Shown here: positions 38,547-49,200 of the stretch, in pieces
How positions within the stretch are numbered: the stretch's first letter is position 1
Layout of the letters: each line of letters begins with the position of its first letter
NCBI GenBank assembly: GCA_964034945.1
Contig: OZ035962.1
Span: 76,758,942 to 76,822,941 of the forward strand
Source: Chrysopilus asiliformis
Taxonomy: Eukaryota > Arthropoda > Insecta > Diptera > Rhagionidae
Direction: 5' to 3'
Length of the DNA stretch: 64,000 nt
Position numbers and translations under genes: made by a program
Notes under the pieces: generated by a model
Database searches by the model: none
The model's input: only the letters and a program-made list of their open reading frames with translations
What the model was told of the DNA's origin: nothing

Positions 38547-39128
38547 ATACCCGTATGGTGAAACCAAAGGGTATATTAACTTTGCCTTACCGTTTGTAAC
38601 GCCAAGATCCCGTCATCACACAAAAAAATGAATTACACCAGTGTGTTTAGAATGATAAAAAAAGTTGAATTTTGCATGTCCGTCCGTCTGTCCGTCTGTC
38701 TGTCCGTCTATCCGTCTGTCCGTCTGTCTGTCCGTCTGTCTGTGGCGCGGATTGCGGGCGCACGGATTGAGCTAGAGACTTGAAATTTTGCGTGGATCCG
38801 TTTTTCGTAAAATGTGAGGCGGAGTTCGTTAATGGGAAAAAATGGACCATTAGGGGGGGTACCCCCCATACGAACGAAATCGTTTTTTGTGAATATCTCA
38901 AAAACGGTGCATCTTATCAAAAAAGTCCAAGAACAAATGTTATTTAGGATATGATTCTACATAAAACTCCCATACATCAAAATCCGATTGGAATAAATTT
39001 AAAAAAATCTTATTGGAAAGTTTGACTTCAAAGTGGAATTTTGGTATAACTGTTCGAATTTTGATACGAATATCACCATACGGGTCTCCAATGATTGCCA
39101 GATTGGCAATTATAGCTTTTGTTATGTT
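38547..39128 (+). mobile_element. TTATACCCGTATGG-family element, copy 2
   Basis: Same structure in the opposite orientation, starting TATACCCGTATGGTGAAACC and ending in the TTGCCAGATTGGCAA hairpin and TTTGTTATG. It lies 3' of the kelch-type gene. Confidence 0.88.
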
Positions 39129-39437
39129 TTTTAAGTTTAAATTAACGTTGAAAATAAATGTTTAATTAACGAACAAACTAAAAATTTTATCATGTCATAT
39201 TTTTTTGTAATTTAGAAATTGCTTCGTTGAAAATTTGAAAAATGTAGTTATCAAGTTTTGACAAATTTCACCAGAATTAAAATTTATTAAACCTATTTGA
39301 AGCGAAAATCTGTTCTAAAGTTGAATCATTGTTCGCATACCAAAGAATTGTTTAGACATTCCACCATATTAAAAGTTTATTTAAAATATAAAAGATATAT
39401 AAAGAAAATACAAAAGTTTATTTAAAATCTTCATAAT

Positions 39438-42165
39438 TCAATTCAAATGTTCCGCGAGAGGTGTGGCCTTTGGTCCTACAAGATTAATCTTGTAATCATT
39501 TTCCCACTCAGCACCTTTTAAATAATAAATTCCATCAGCAAGTCCATAGATTCTTGACTTCGTCATAGTAATACTAGAGAATGATTGTACCCGTATGGTG
39601 AAACCAAAGGGTATATTAACTTTTCCTTACCGTTTGTAACGCCAAGATCTCGTCATCGCACAAAAAAATGAATTACACCAGTGTGTTTAGAATGATAAAA
39701 AAAATTGAATTTTCCATGTCCGTCCGTCTGTCCGTCTGTCCGTCTGTCCGTCTGTCCGTCTGTCCGTCTGTCCGTCTGTCTGTCCGTCTGTCTGTCCGTC
39801 TGTCTGTGGCGCGGATTGCGGGCGCACGGATTGAGCTAGAGACTTGAAATTTTGCACAGATCCGTTTTTCGTAAAATGCGAGGCTAAGTTCGTTAATGGG
39901 CAAAAATGGACCATTAGGGGGGGTACCCCCCATACGAACGAAAACGGTTTTTGTGAATATCTCAAAAACGGTACATCTTATTAAAAAAGTGCAAGAACAA
40001 AAGTTATTTAGAATATGATTCTACATAAAACTCCCATATATCAAAATCCGATTGGAATAAATTTTAAAAAATCTTATTGGAAGGTTTGACTTCAAAGTGG
40101 AATTTTGGTATAACTGTTCGAATTTTGATACGAATATCACCATACGGGTCTCCAATGATTGCCAGATTGGCAATTATAGCTTTTGTTATGTTTTTATTCT
40201 ACAAAGAAATGTTACTTATAAGAAAATAGTGCAAAAGAAATATACGTTTTAGCAGTTTGTGGAGACGCTTTCTTAAAACATGCTGAAATACATTTATGGG
40301 ATGCGCGAACGGTCTAATTACGTGACGATTCCCGTTATAATTCCATTTTTTATTGGAAAGTTTCCGGTCCGCATTGCAATCTAGAATGAAAACGTACTAG
40401 AATCCACGTGCAATTAGACCGTTAAAATATCTTTAAAGCGTATCTAAGGTAGAAATCGGAGGATGCTTAGGTATGTTGGATTATTACCTCAAATAATTTT
40501 GTATTGCATTGTAGTATAACATCAATTTTTTCCTAGAATATCGCATTAAATATTCTGCTACAGGATGATTGGAGACGGAAGGTATAGTAAATTCAAATGG
40601 ATGGAATTGTCGCCAAGAAAGAAAGTCTGGAGATAAACATAACAAAAGCTATAATTGCCAATCTGGCAATCATTGGAGACCCGTATGGTGATATTCGTAT
40701 CAAAATTCGAACAGTTATACCAAAATTCCAATTTGAAGTCAAACTTTCCAATAAGATTTTTTAAAATTTATTCCAATCGGATTTTGATGCATGGGAGTTT
40801 TATGTAGAATCATATCCTAAATAACTTTTGTTCTTGGACTTTTTTGATAAGATGCACCGTTTTTGAGATATTCACAAAAAACGATTTCGTTCGTATGGGG
40901 GGTACCCCCCCTAATGGTCCATTTTTGCCCATTAACGAACTTAGCCTCGCATTTTACGAAAAACGGATCTGCGCAAAATTTCAAGTCTCTAGCTCAATCC
41001 GTACGCCTGCAATCCGCGCCACAGACAGACAGACGGACAGACAGACAGACAGACGGACGGACATGCAAAATTCAATTTTTTTTATCATTCTAAACACACT
41101 GGTGTAGTTCATTTTTGTGTGTGATGACGGGATCTTGGCGTTACAAACGGTAAGGCAAAGTTAATATACCCTTTGGTTTCACCATACGGGTATAAAAAGT
41201 ATGTCTCAATTTTTACTATACCAGAATTGGTTCTTTTACATGCTATTGCATGTATTAAATTATCTAAAATAGACACATAAATAATACCATAAATAAACGA
41301 CTTTAAAATACTACTTTACCGAAATTATATATATAAGCATCTCCACTGAAATCTGGCTGTGGCAACTTTATCAAAGTTTCTGTTTCAATATCAAAAGATA
41401 TTGCATCTAGGTTCCCGGCTTTTGTGCCCAGCAAATAGATTTTTCCAGCCAGTAGACACGCTTTGTAATTTTCGGTTTCATACGGAAACTCAATTGTTCT
41501 CCACTCACCACTAAGTAAATATATTGAAAATGTGGCAAACTTTTGAATATTTGCCATTGGTTGATTTTCCTCCAATAATGTATATTTTTGAATTTATAGT
41601 GATTAAACTGAAACCTGTTAATTCTAGGGGAGTGGCTATGCCTTTTAACTGTTTAATATTTGGATTGAAAATCCAGTACAAAGTTGCGTTGTTGTTCAAA
41701 ATGAAAATAGAATCGGAATTGTCTTCACAATTATTTTCACAACATTTACACAATAGGTCCGAATCTATTTTCGCATTAAAAAGCCATTTCATCAATTCAA
41801 GATTTTCCTGAATTAATGTCTCATCTCTAATATGTTTAAGAACGGCATTGGTTTTTAAATGTTTTGCTGGGAAAAGTTTGATAAGTTCAGGGCACAAACA
41901 ATTTCTAGACTCGTCATATTTTATCCAAGCAATCATAGCCATATAGAATTGCTACGCTGACGTTTTTTCTACAAATTTAAGAATCCTAGTAAAAAACTTG
42001 AAAATCTGTAAATAGAATTGCAGAAAAAATAATTTCATCAAATGTTCGATTTGAAAAAAGTTACCAGGTCTGCACGTAAGCAAAGAAAATCCGAATTTCT
42101 ATAGACATGAACAATGTTAGCAATGATGAATTGATCGACCTTTTCACTATTAAATTCCATTCGAT
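39438..42165 (-). CDS. BACK/kelch-type protein, 3' portion, one frameshift
   Basis: Four exons in compatible phases: 42165-42065, 41951-41320, 40626-40488 and 39573-39438. The first two encode a BACK-like region (MAMIAWIKYDESRN, PELIKLFP, then KWLFNAK). Kelch-like blades follow (TINSKIYIIGGKSTNGKYS; LLAGKIYLLGTKAG), as does a last blade (SRIYGLADGIYYLKGAEW) ending PLAEHLN and a stop. Such proteins usually act as substrate adaptors of Cul3 ubiquitin ligases, with a BTB domain upstream. I find no BTB exon between here and the oxidase gene. Near 41520 the frame changes by one base (one extra base, or two missing), just before SGEWRTIEF. Every splice site and the rest of the reading frame are intact, so a sequencing or assembly error is as likely as a young pseudogene. 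Each of the two last introns holds copies of one repeat family. Confidence 0.68.
39588..40197 (+). mobile_element. TTATACCCGTATGG-family element, copy 3
   Basis: Full copy, with the longest GTCCGTCTGTC tract of the family here. It fills the intron between exons 40626-40488 and 39573-39438 of the kelch-type gene and comes within about 15 bp of the last exon's acceptor. Confidence 0.88.
40634..41198 (-). mobile_element. TTATACCCGTATGG-family element, copy 4
   Basis: Full copy in the preceding intron of the kelch-type gene, with its ATAACAAAAGC end only a few bases from the acceptor of exon 40626. Confidence 0.88.
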
Positions 42166-42304
42166 CTGAAATAAAACTATTCTCTTAAGAAATATAATTT
42201 AATAATGGTTTTTAAACAGTCAGATAGGAATATATTAGGCACCGTTCACACCTGACACTTCGTTCCGCAAATTTTATTCTTCGACACTAAAGAACCATGC
42301 AGGA

Positions 42305-42850
42305 TTCGACGATTTTTATGCCCCCAGGCTAACTTCTGAACCAGTTCGGGTATTTTGCTCTAGTTTCATGGACATAAGCTCTTTTATGGCGGGGAACTGC
42401 AGGGGGATGGTCAGCTGCCATCTTAGGGGCACTGATTTTTTCATGCATTTTTCGACGATTTTTATGCCCCCGGGCTAACTTCTGAACCAGTTCGGGTTTC
42501 ACTTTCGTAGTACATCCATTGGAAAGATAATTTGCTCTAGTTTCATGGACATAAGCTCCTTTTTTGGCGGGGAACTGCAGGGGGATGGTCAGCTGCCATC
42601 TTAGGCGCAATGATTTTTCCATCAAATTACCTTTCCAATGGATGTACTACGAAAGTGAAACCCAAACTGGTTCAAAAGTTAGCCCGAGGGCATAAAAATC
42701 GTCGAAAAATGCATGAAAAAATCAGTGCCACTAAGATGGCAGCTGACCATCCCCCTGCAGTTCCCCGCCAAAAAAGAGCTTATGTCCATGAAACTAGAGC
42801 AAAATACCTTTCTAATGCTGGTACAACCAAAGTGACACCCAAAAGTTAGT
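42305..42850. repeat. Large palindrome of three related units
   Basis: Two copies on the minus strand (about 42310-42430 and 42440-42620) and one on the plus strand (about 42612-42850) share CCCCCTGCAGTTCCCCGCC, GATGGCAGCTGACCATC and CATGAAACTAGAGCAAA. The centre lies near 42615. The frames through it (HETRAKYLSN-type) are repeat-borne. Confidence 0.8.
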
Positions 42851-42949
42851 CAAGGGGCATTTTCGTGCATCGTTCTTTTATCAAATGAAAAAAAACCATA
42901 AAATTTTTGGTGACTCAAGATTTTATTATTATTTATTTAATGTTATTTA

Positions 42950-43077
42950 CAGGTCGATGATTTTAGACGCGTGGCTTCGCGTGTCTCGAAATTTTCATGT
43001 TATATTTATTGTTTTGTACCAACAACAATAGGCAATTTCGAGTCACGCGAAGTGAAACGCCTAAGACAAACGACCTG
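42950..43077. mobile_element. 128-bp hairpin MITE, TTA TSD
   Basis: TIR CAGGTCG, then arms with CGCGTGGCTTCGCGTGTCTCG against CGAGTCACGCGAAGTGAAACG around a short loop. TTA at 42947-42949 and 43078-43080. Confidence 0.82.
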
Positions 43078-43108
43078 TTAGAAAATTCCACAGACATTTT
43101 CATAGAGC

Positions 43109-43253
43109 CTGTTCACATTGGTTGAAATAGTCCGCCTAATTCTGACAGAAACTTGCAATATTTAGGCATAGTGAGGAAGTGGGACTGAGCCCTTGCCTTA
43201 ATGTTGCCAGTTTCTGTCAGAATTAGGCGGACTATTTCAACCAATCTGAACAT
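43109..43253. repeat. Fold-back repeat 3' of the oxidase gene
   Basis: Arms TTGGTTGAAATAGTCCGCCT with AATTCTGACAGAAACT face each other across about 55 bp. TSD not identified. Confidence 0.75.
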
Positions 43254-43294
43254 GGTCATACAGATTTAACAATTTTTGTATAAAAAATAAATAA

Positions 43295-46200
43295 TTAAAA
43301 TTTCTTCTTGTAGATTTCGATCAATCGATCGGCTTCTCTCCATCCAGACTCAATTGCGCCATGTACCGTTGAAAAGTAATGATCATGGGTGGCTTCCCCG
43401 GCAAAAAGAAGTGTGGGAATTTTAGTGTTTGGTTTGTTCAAAGGCGCAGCCAAATTTGCCGCGCTGGTATTTAGTTTTTCAGTTAACATTGATCTGTATG
43501 AGTATGACCCTCGAACGTTCGAATTTGAGCTCCATTTAGATCTATAAAAAATGTTTTTAATAATTTCGATTAAAAATACATAATTCATAAATAAAAATGT
43601 GAAAACGCTCAATTCTGTTTTGTACACGGTATTGTTTTATAATTAGTTCTTTTAAACACGGCCTAAATCCCACTATACACATGCTAATTTACACGAAAAG
43701 GTATACGAGATACGCAAATCTGTTGCGTAAACCGGTGTGTGTATTGGAAAATCCATCTTTTGTAAAATTGTATGCGAAATCTCGGCGTAAAAAACAGAAT
43801 TTGCCGCATTTTAAACTAATTAACCTCAACATATGAATTGGTCGTGGAACATTCTTTTGAAGGAACTTTTGCATTAAAAACAAAACTCCATCGGTAACTT
43901 CTTCATCTGTCCGTTTTTCCACGCGTCTTGCATTTGGGCCGGAAATCCAAGCACATAAAATATTCGGTTGATCGTCAACGGCCATGATTTCAAAAACATC
44001 TTTAATCCAATCATTTTTTTGATTTTGAATTTCGCGTAAATCATTTGGAGTCCATAACAATTCAAAACCATTCCAATTTTTCTCCCAAAATGGCGTCGAA
44101 AACTCCAAATATATTTTATTCACTGTACCAAATGCTAGTCCTTGAATGGCACGTTGCTTTTTCAATGGTAACGGAGGATTAAATAGTGTTAAATATCTGA
44201 ATTAATAAAAAATTTAAGTATGAAAACAATAAATAACACGATAATTTTACTTTTCTTTTAAAACCCCCAAGGAAACTGTGGAAATCACATGATCTGCTTC
44301 ATATTCACTTCCATCGGCGCATTTAAGAAGGACATTACTGGATCCTGTCAATTGATTCCAGTTGATTTGGTTTACTTTTTTACCAAAGCGAATTTTATTT
44401 TCCAATAAACTTGGTTTATTTTCATCTGGATAAGTTCCCTGCAAAACAATTTTGGTTTAAACGATATCAGGAAAAAATATGACATGTAATTTACCAGTAA
44501 AATCTTCAAAATAGTTACGTATCCTTTCCCTTTCCAATTTAACAGTCGATCTCCTTCACAATCATGATATTCTAAACAATTTTGAGCAGAAACATCAAAA
44601 AGTGAATCTGAGGCCTGCAATGATTTCACGTATTTTTTGTAAAATTGTAGAAATTCTGCTGATAATACTGGATCAATATCATGGTTTTCTGGACGATTCA
44701 AATCTTTTTCGTATCTGAAGAATAGTTTTTTTTTTTAAATAGATTTTAATAATCTTACATTTTTTGTACAATATGTTTACATAATTAATAAAAAAGTTAC
44801 ATTTGTCTGTTTGTCCAAAATTCATATATATTTTCATTTTTTGAGTGATTCTCGGTTTTTTGAACCGAACTAAAAACCACCGAATCATTCAAATATTAGT
44901 CAACCCAAACCATACACTGAACCACTGTGAAAAAAGGATATTTGAACCGAACCAAAACCAAACCATATTTAAAACAAGGATGGCCAAACCGAATCAAAAC
45001 CAGACCATTTTTTAAAACAAATACTGGAACCACATTTTTGATATTTTAGAAACCAAAATGAAAACCATAACCAAAAAACAGAAATCCAATTTACCCTTGA
45101 ACCAAAATCGAACCGCACTAAGAAAAAGACAATAAAATTTCCTCTTACTGGAACTGCGTATCTCAAGCCGTTATCGAGATATCAGATTTCGTAAAATAAA
45201 AATTCATATTTCTACATAAACTAAAATTTTATTCATTGGGTTATAGTGTAAATTGTGCAGAAACGTAGATTTTTTACAAGAAAGTTAAGTGCTGCTCACA
45301 TCGGATATTTTCATAGAAAATTGCCGGAATGAATTTAAATTTTGTGAATTTTCACTGAGTAAAATTTGTAAAATAAATTCTGAACAATATTCGTAAAGAA
45401 ATACAATACAAAATGATAAGTGTAAACGGGCCTGAAATGGTGAATTTAATTAGTATTTTTTGTTAGAAATAGAGCCGATCTATTTTATATAACCGATCCA
45501 TACACAAAAATTCAATGGATTTTTTTTTAAAATTTTTGTCTGTCCTGAATTAGAGTATTTGACGATTGGTCCGTGGCAATTGAAGCGGAGAAAAACTCAT
45601 TAGAGTATAAAAAGTACCTGAAATAAAGTACAGTACTTTCTTTCTTATAGGTATACATTTTCCATATAAAAAAAGTTTTCTTGAATTTTACGGTGAATTT
45701 CCAATTAATTACATTAAATACTTAAATACATTAATTACGCTTCAAATTGAAGGTCAGATACATACATTATTTACGTGTAATTAATTGTGTATTTATTCGA
45801 CGTAAATTTCGCTGCCAACTCTAGCTAGTAAAGCTGGCTTGAATTGAGTTACTTCAAGGTCAACTAGCTTCCAAATTAAAAACTTTTGTTAAACATGAAA
45901 TTATCCAATAATTTTAGACAGACACGCAAATAAAAAAATTTGAAAAACGAGAAAAAACATACCATTTCGCTTTTGCTTTATTTAGTTAAACTTCAGCAAT
46001 CATGAAATCTTTTCATATTTTCCTGTGGCTTGCAGTTTTTTTGAATGTTTATGTGAATTCATAAGAATATTCAAAACTAAGATCATATATAATACAGTTT
46101 TCTTTTTTAGATGAGTGCAGGTCGAAAAATGGAACTAACGAAAAAAAAAATGCAAATTTAATGAAAGATTTTGCACTGAAAAATTTTGCTACCGTAGTAT

Positions 46201-49200
46201 TTCCCCACAAGGAAATGGTTTAGTAAACTTTTCGTGCCTATCAAGAGAACCTTTTAATTACGCTTATGTAAGTAGACACATTTTTTTAAAAAGGTGGTAT
46301 GAAAAAATCACCTAAGATATTCTTTATCAAAAATAAACTTAGACTGCTGCACTTACTTTAAGAAGTTCTAAGTTGAAAACCTCGCGACCGATTGAGATAA
46401 AATGTTGAAATTTTTTTTGTTAAGAAAATTTTTGTTGCAAATCGTGTAGTTTCCCTCTCGGGATCATAAATATTTATCCTATACTGTCGATTTAAACTCA
46501 AATATTGTTTCCATTTTTCATTTTTTTAAATTAAAGCTAAAAGTTATCCTACACCGGAAAGTGGGCTCAAAATATCAACAATGGATGGTAAATACTGGAG
46601 AAGACTTGTGTAAAGTTATAGCTGGCGAAGGCCGTTTGGCCGTTATTAAACTTCTCATGATGCAGATGGAAAAATACTGCCCCAAGTGTAGCAAATGTCC
46701 AATTGAAGTAAGTTTAGATCAGAGAAGAACATAAAACTAGATCAGCCAAAATACCAATTGCGTATATTCACTAAATTTATCCCGAAATGAGTTAATTGCG
46801 ATCATTTTCAATTGCCTATACACTTATATTTGTTGAATATACAAATTTGTATGTGTTTGGGCAGGCAAAATGGGCTATGAGCAGGTGTGCGTTCCTTTAC
46901 GCATTTCTCTTTACCGCGGTTCCGTGGTTAACCGCGGTAAAGAGAAATGCGTTCTTAAATGCCTACGGTTAACGCTCAGTAAACTTCACTGCCGTTCCTA
47001 AATGCCAAAGTTAATCTGTCAAAGTTACTTTTCTCAACTCTGCTCGAGAGCTGAGTTGAAGAAAGTTAACTTTAATTGTAATTTAAGAACGCGATAAAGT
47101 TAACCGAGAAGGTTACAACTGTCAATCAACTGTCAATTCGTCTCGTAGTTTCGAATGAGTTTTGTGCAGAATAATGGAGGATTTTATTGTGGTCCTTGTA
47201 AATGAAAAATACGACATCAAGAAGAATTCTATTTTTTTAATGTATTGTTGTGCACATCACTGCTGTCAAAGTTAACCAAATCGCGTTCTTTTAATCAGAG
47301 TTAACGTCGGTAAAATTTCAACTTTGGCAATCAGCTGTTCTAACTTTGACAAACCCAACCTTTACTTTACTCGGGAATAAAAGAACGCACCCCTGCTCGT
47401 ATATGGCTTACACATTTTAAATTAAAATAGAAAAAAATGTTCTGTTTTCTTTTAATTTTTTCAGGGCAATTTCACTGTTTTCTTTTAATTTTTTCAGGGT
47501 TTCTAATACCTTTTATTCTACTGCCACAATTTGTACCAAAAGGGAAATTCAGATTGGATGGATCTTTGATGAACATACACCATAATATAACAAATTTTGT
47601 GGGGTCGTATTACATTAAAATTACATGAGTAGGATTTTTTAAATTTTATATTAAATTTAATGTCGTACACAGAGAAAATGATGTTCAGTATTTCTAGATA
47701 CAAATGGTCATACAGAAAAATTGCATAAAATGTACGCACTTGTTCTGAAATTTTATGACATTGTGCATAGAAATCAGTACCATGATTATTTTTTTGGGTA
47801 TTAAATGCAGATACCAAATGGGGTAAAAATTTGTACATCGAATTAATGATCAATGACATCAATTTAACAGTCAAAGCCAAAATCGAAAATGTATGAACAC
47901 ATATGATATTAAAATCAATTACCGTTGTGCATCCAATTCCCTGCTGTTAATGTTTGGATGCCTGCAGCAGGTAATTAGACTACTAGTAGAACTGCGCCAC
48001 ACTTGTGCATGACGAAAAAATGGCGACGATTTTGTTAGTCGATTCGCCAGTTCTAAAAACTCCATTTTAAAGCGATTCCAATAATTTTTCATAAAACTGA
48101 TGCAAAAAATCAGTTTTGGGAAAGCATTTCTTAGTTTAGACCAGTGGTTCCCAAACTCTTTTGGCCCACGGACCCCTTTTCATAGTCAAAACTTGCCCAC
48201 GGACCCCTTTTCATAGTCAAATCTTGCCCACGGACCCTGGGTGAAAAACTACATAAATGCATAATAGAAAAATTACAAATTTAACTTTAATGTGTTGAAT
48301 GGTAAATGATGATGTAAAAATAAAATATAAATAAAACATTTTGTTGAAGAAGTATTTATTGAATCTCCGCCGAAGACGCGGCCTTTTATATTCGCGGCTC
48401 GTTTGCCAACGTTCCTGTATGTTCGGCCGAGGTCTCGAACGTTCTCGTGTGCAGATCTCAAACATTCTCGAGGCGTTCACGCCAGATCTCGAATAGGGAT
48501 GCAACATCGTTCATAAAACCTCGATATATCGAAAATCGATGTTTTTTTAAGGCGACATCGATGTCAAAAAACATCGTCCTGAAAACATCGTTTTTCCGAT
48601 GTTTCGAAAAAGTTAAATTTAATAAATAATTTAGCCACCTGGCGGATGCTCTACTGTGGGTGGAGTGCACCCAGGTAGAATTAACACGGTTTTAATTCTT
48701 CTTATACGTTGAACCACCAAAAACCCATTAGTTTTCGAGATATTCGCAAAAAAAATAATTTTTTTGAAATACCGGCATATCTTTGTAACGGAGTGCTAGT
48801 AAAAGACATAAATGTAGCAAATTTTATTGTCTGCAAGTTTTGTAATACATAAGACTACTGGAAAATGGTTAGTTTCGGAATAAATCGCAAAAAACCGCAT
48901 AGTTTTTAAAAAGCCGCCGTTTTGGTTACTTCCGGTTAACGGATTTCCACATCAGGACCAAACTTCTCTCTAAAATTTCATGGCTAGCTCTGGTATTTTT
49001 TGCGAAATCTTGTAGAAAGATGGAACCGAAAATTGATACCAAAGAAAATTTAAACAAATCTTTGAGTGGCTATATTAAATCTATCTAAAAACTAGTCCCT
49101 CTAGTCCTAAAATTAGTTTCTCTACTAATGTTATAAAGAGTAATGTTCTAACATCGTGGATAACAACATCGATACCTCGATATATCGGTCTGTTCAACAT

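Noticed and set aside
37722..41107. Recurrent 70-90-codon frames reading [14 protein letters not shown] or MRYSQKTISFVW
   Set aside because: They occur only inside the CCCGTATGG-family repeat, in two overlapping frames, and run into the microsatellite; no coding support.
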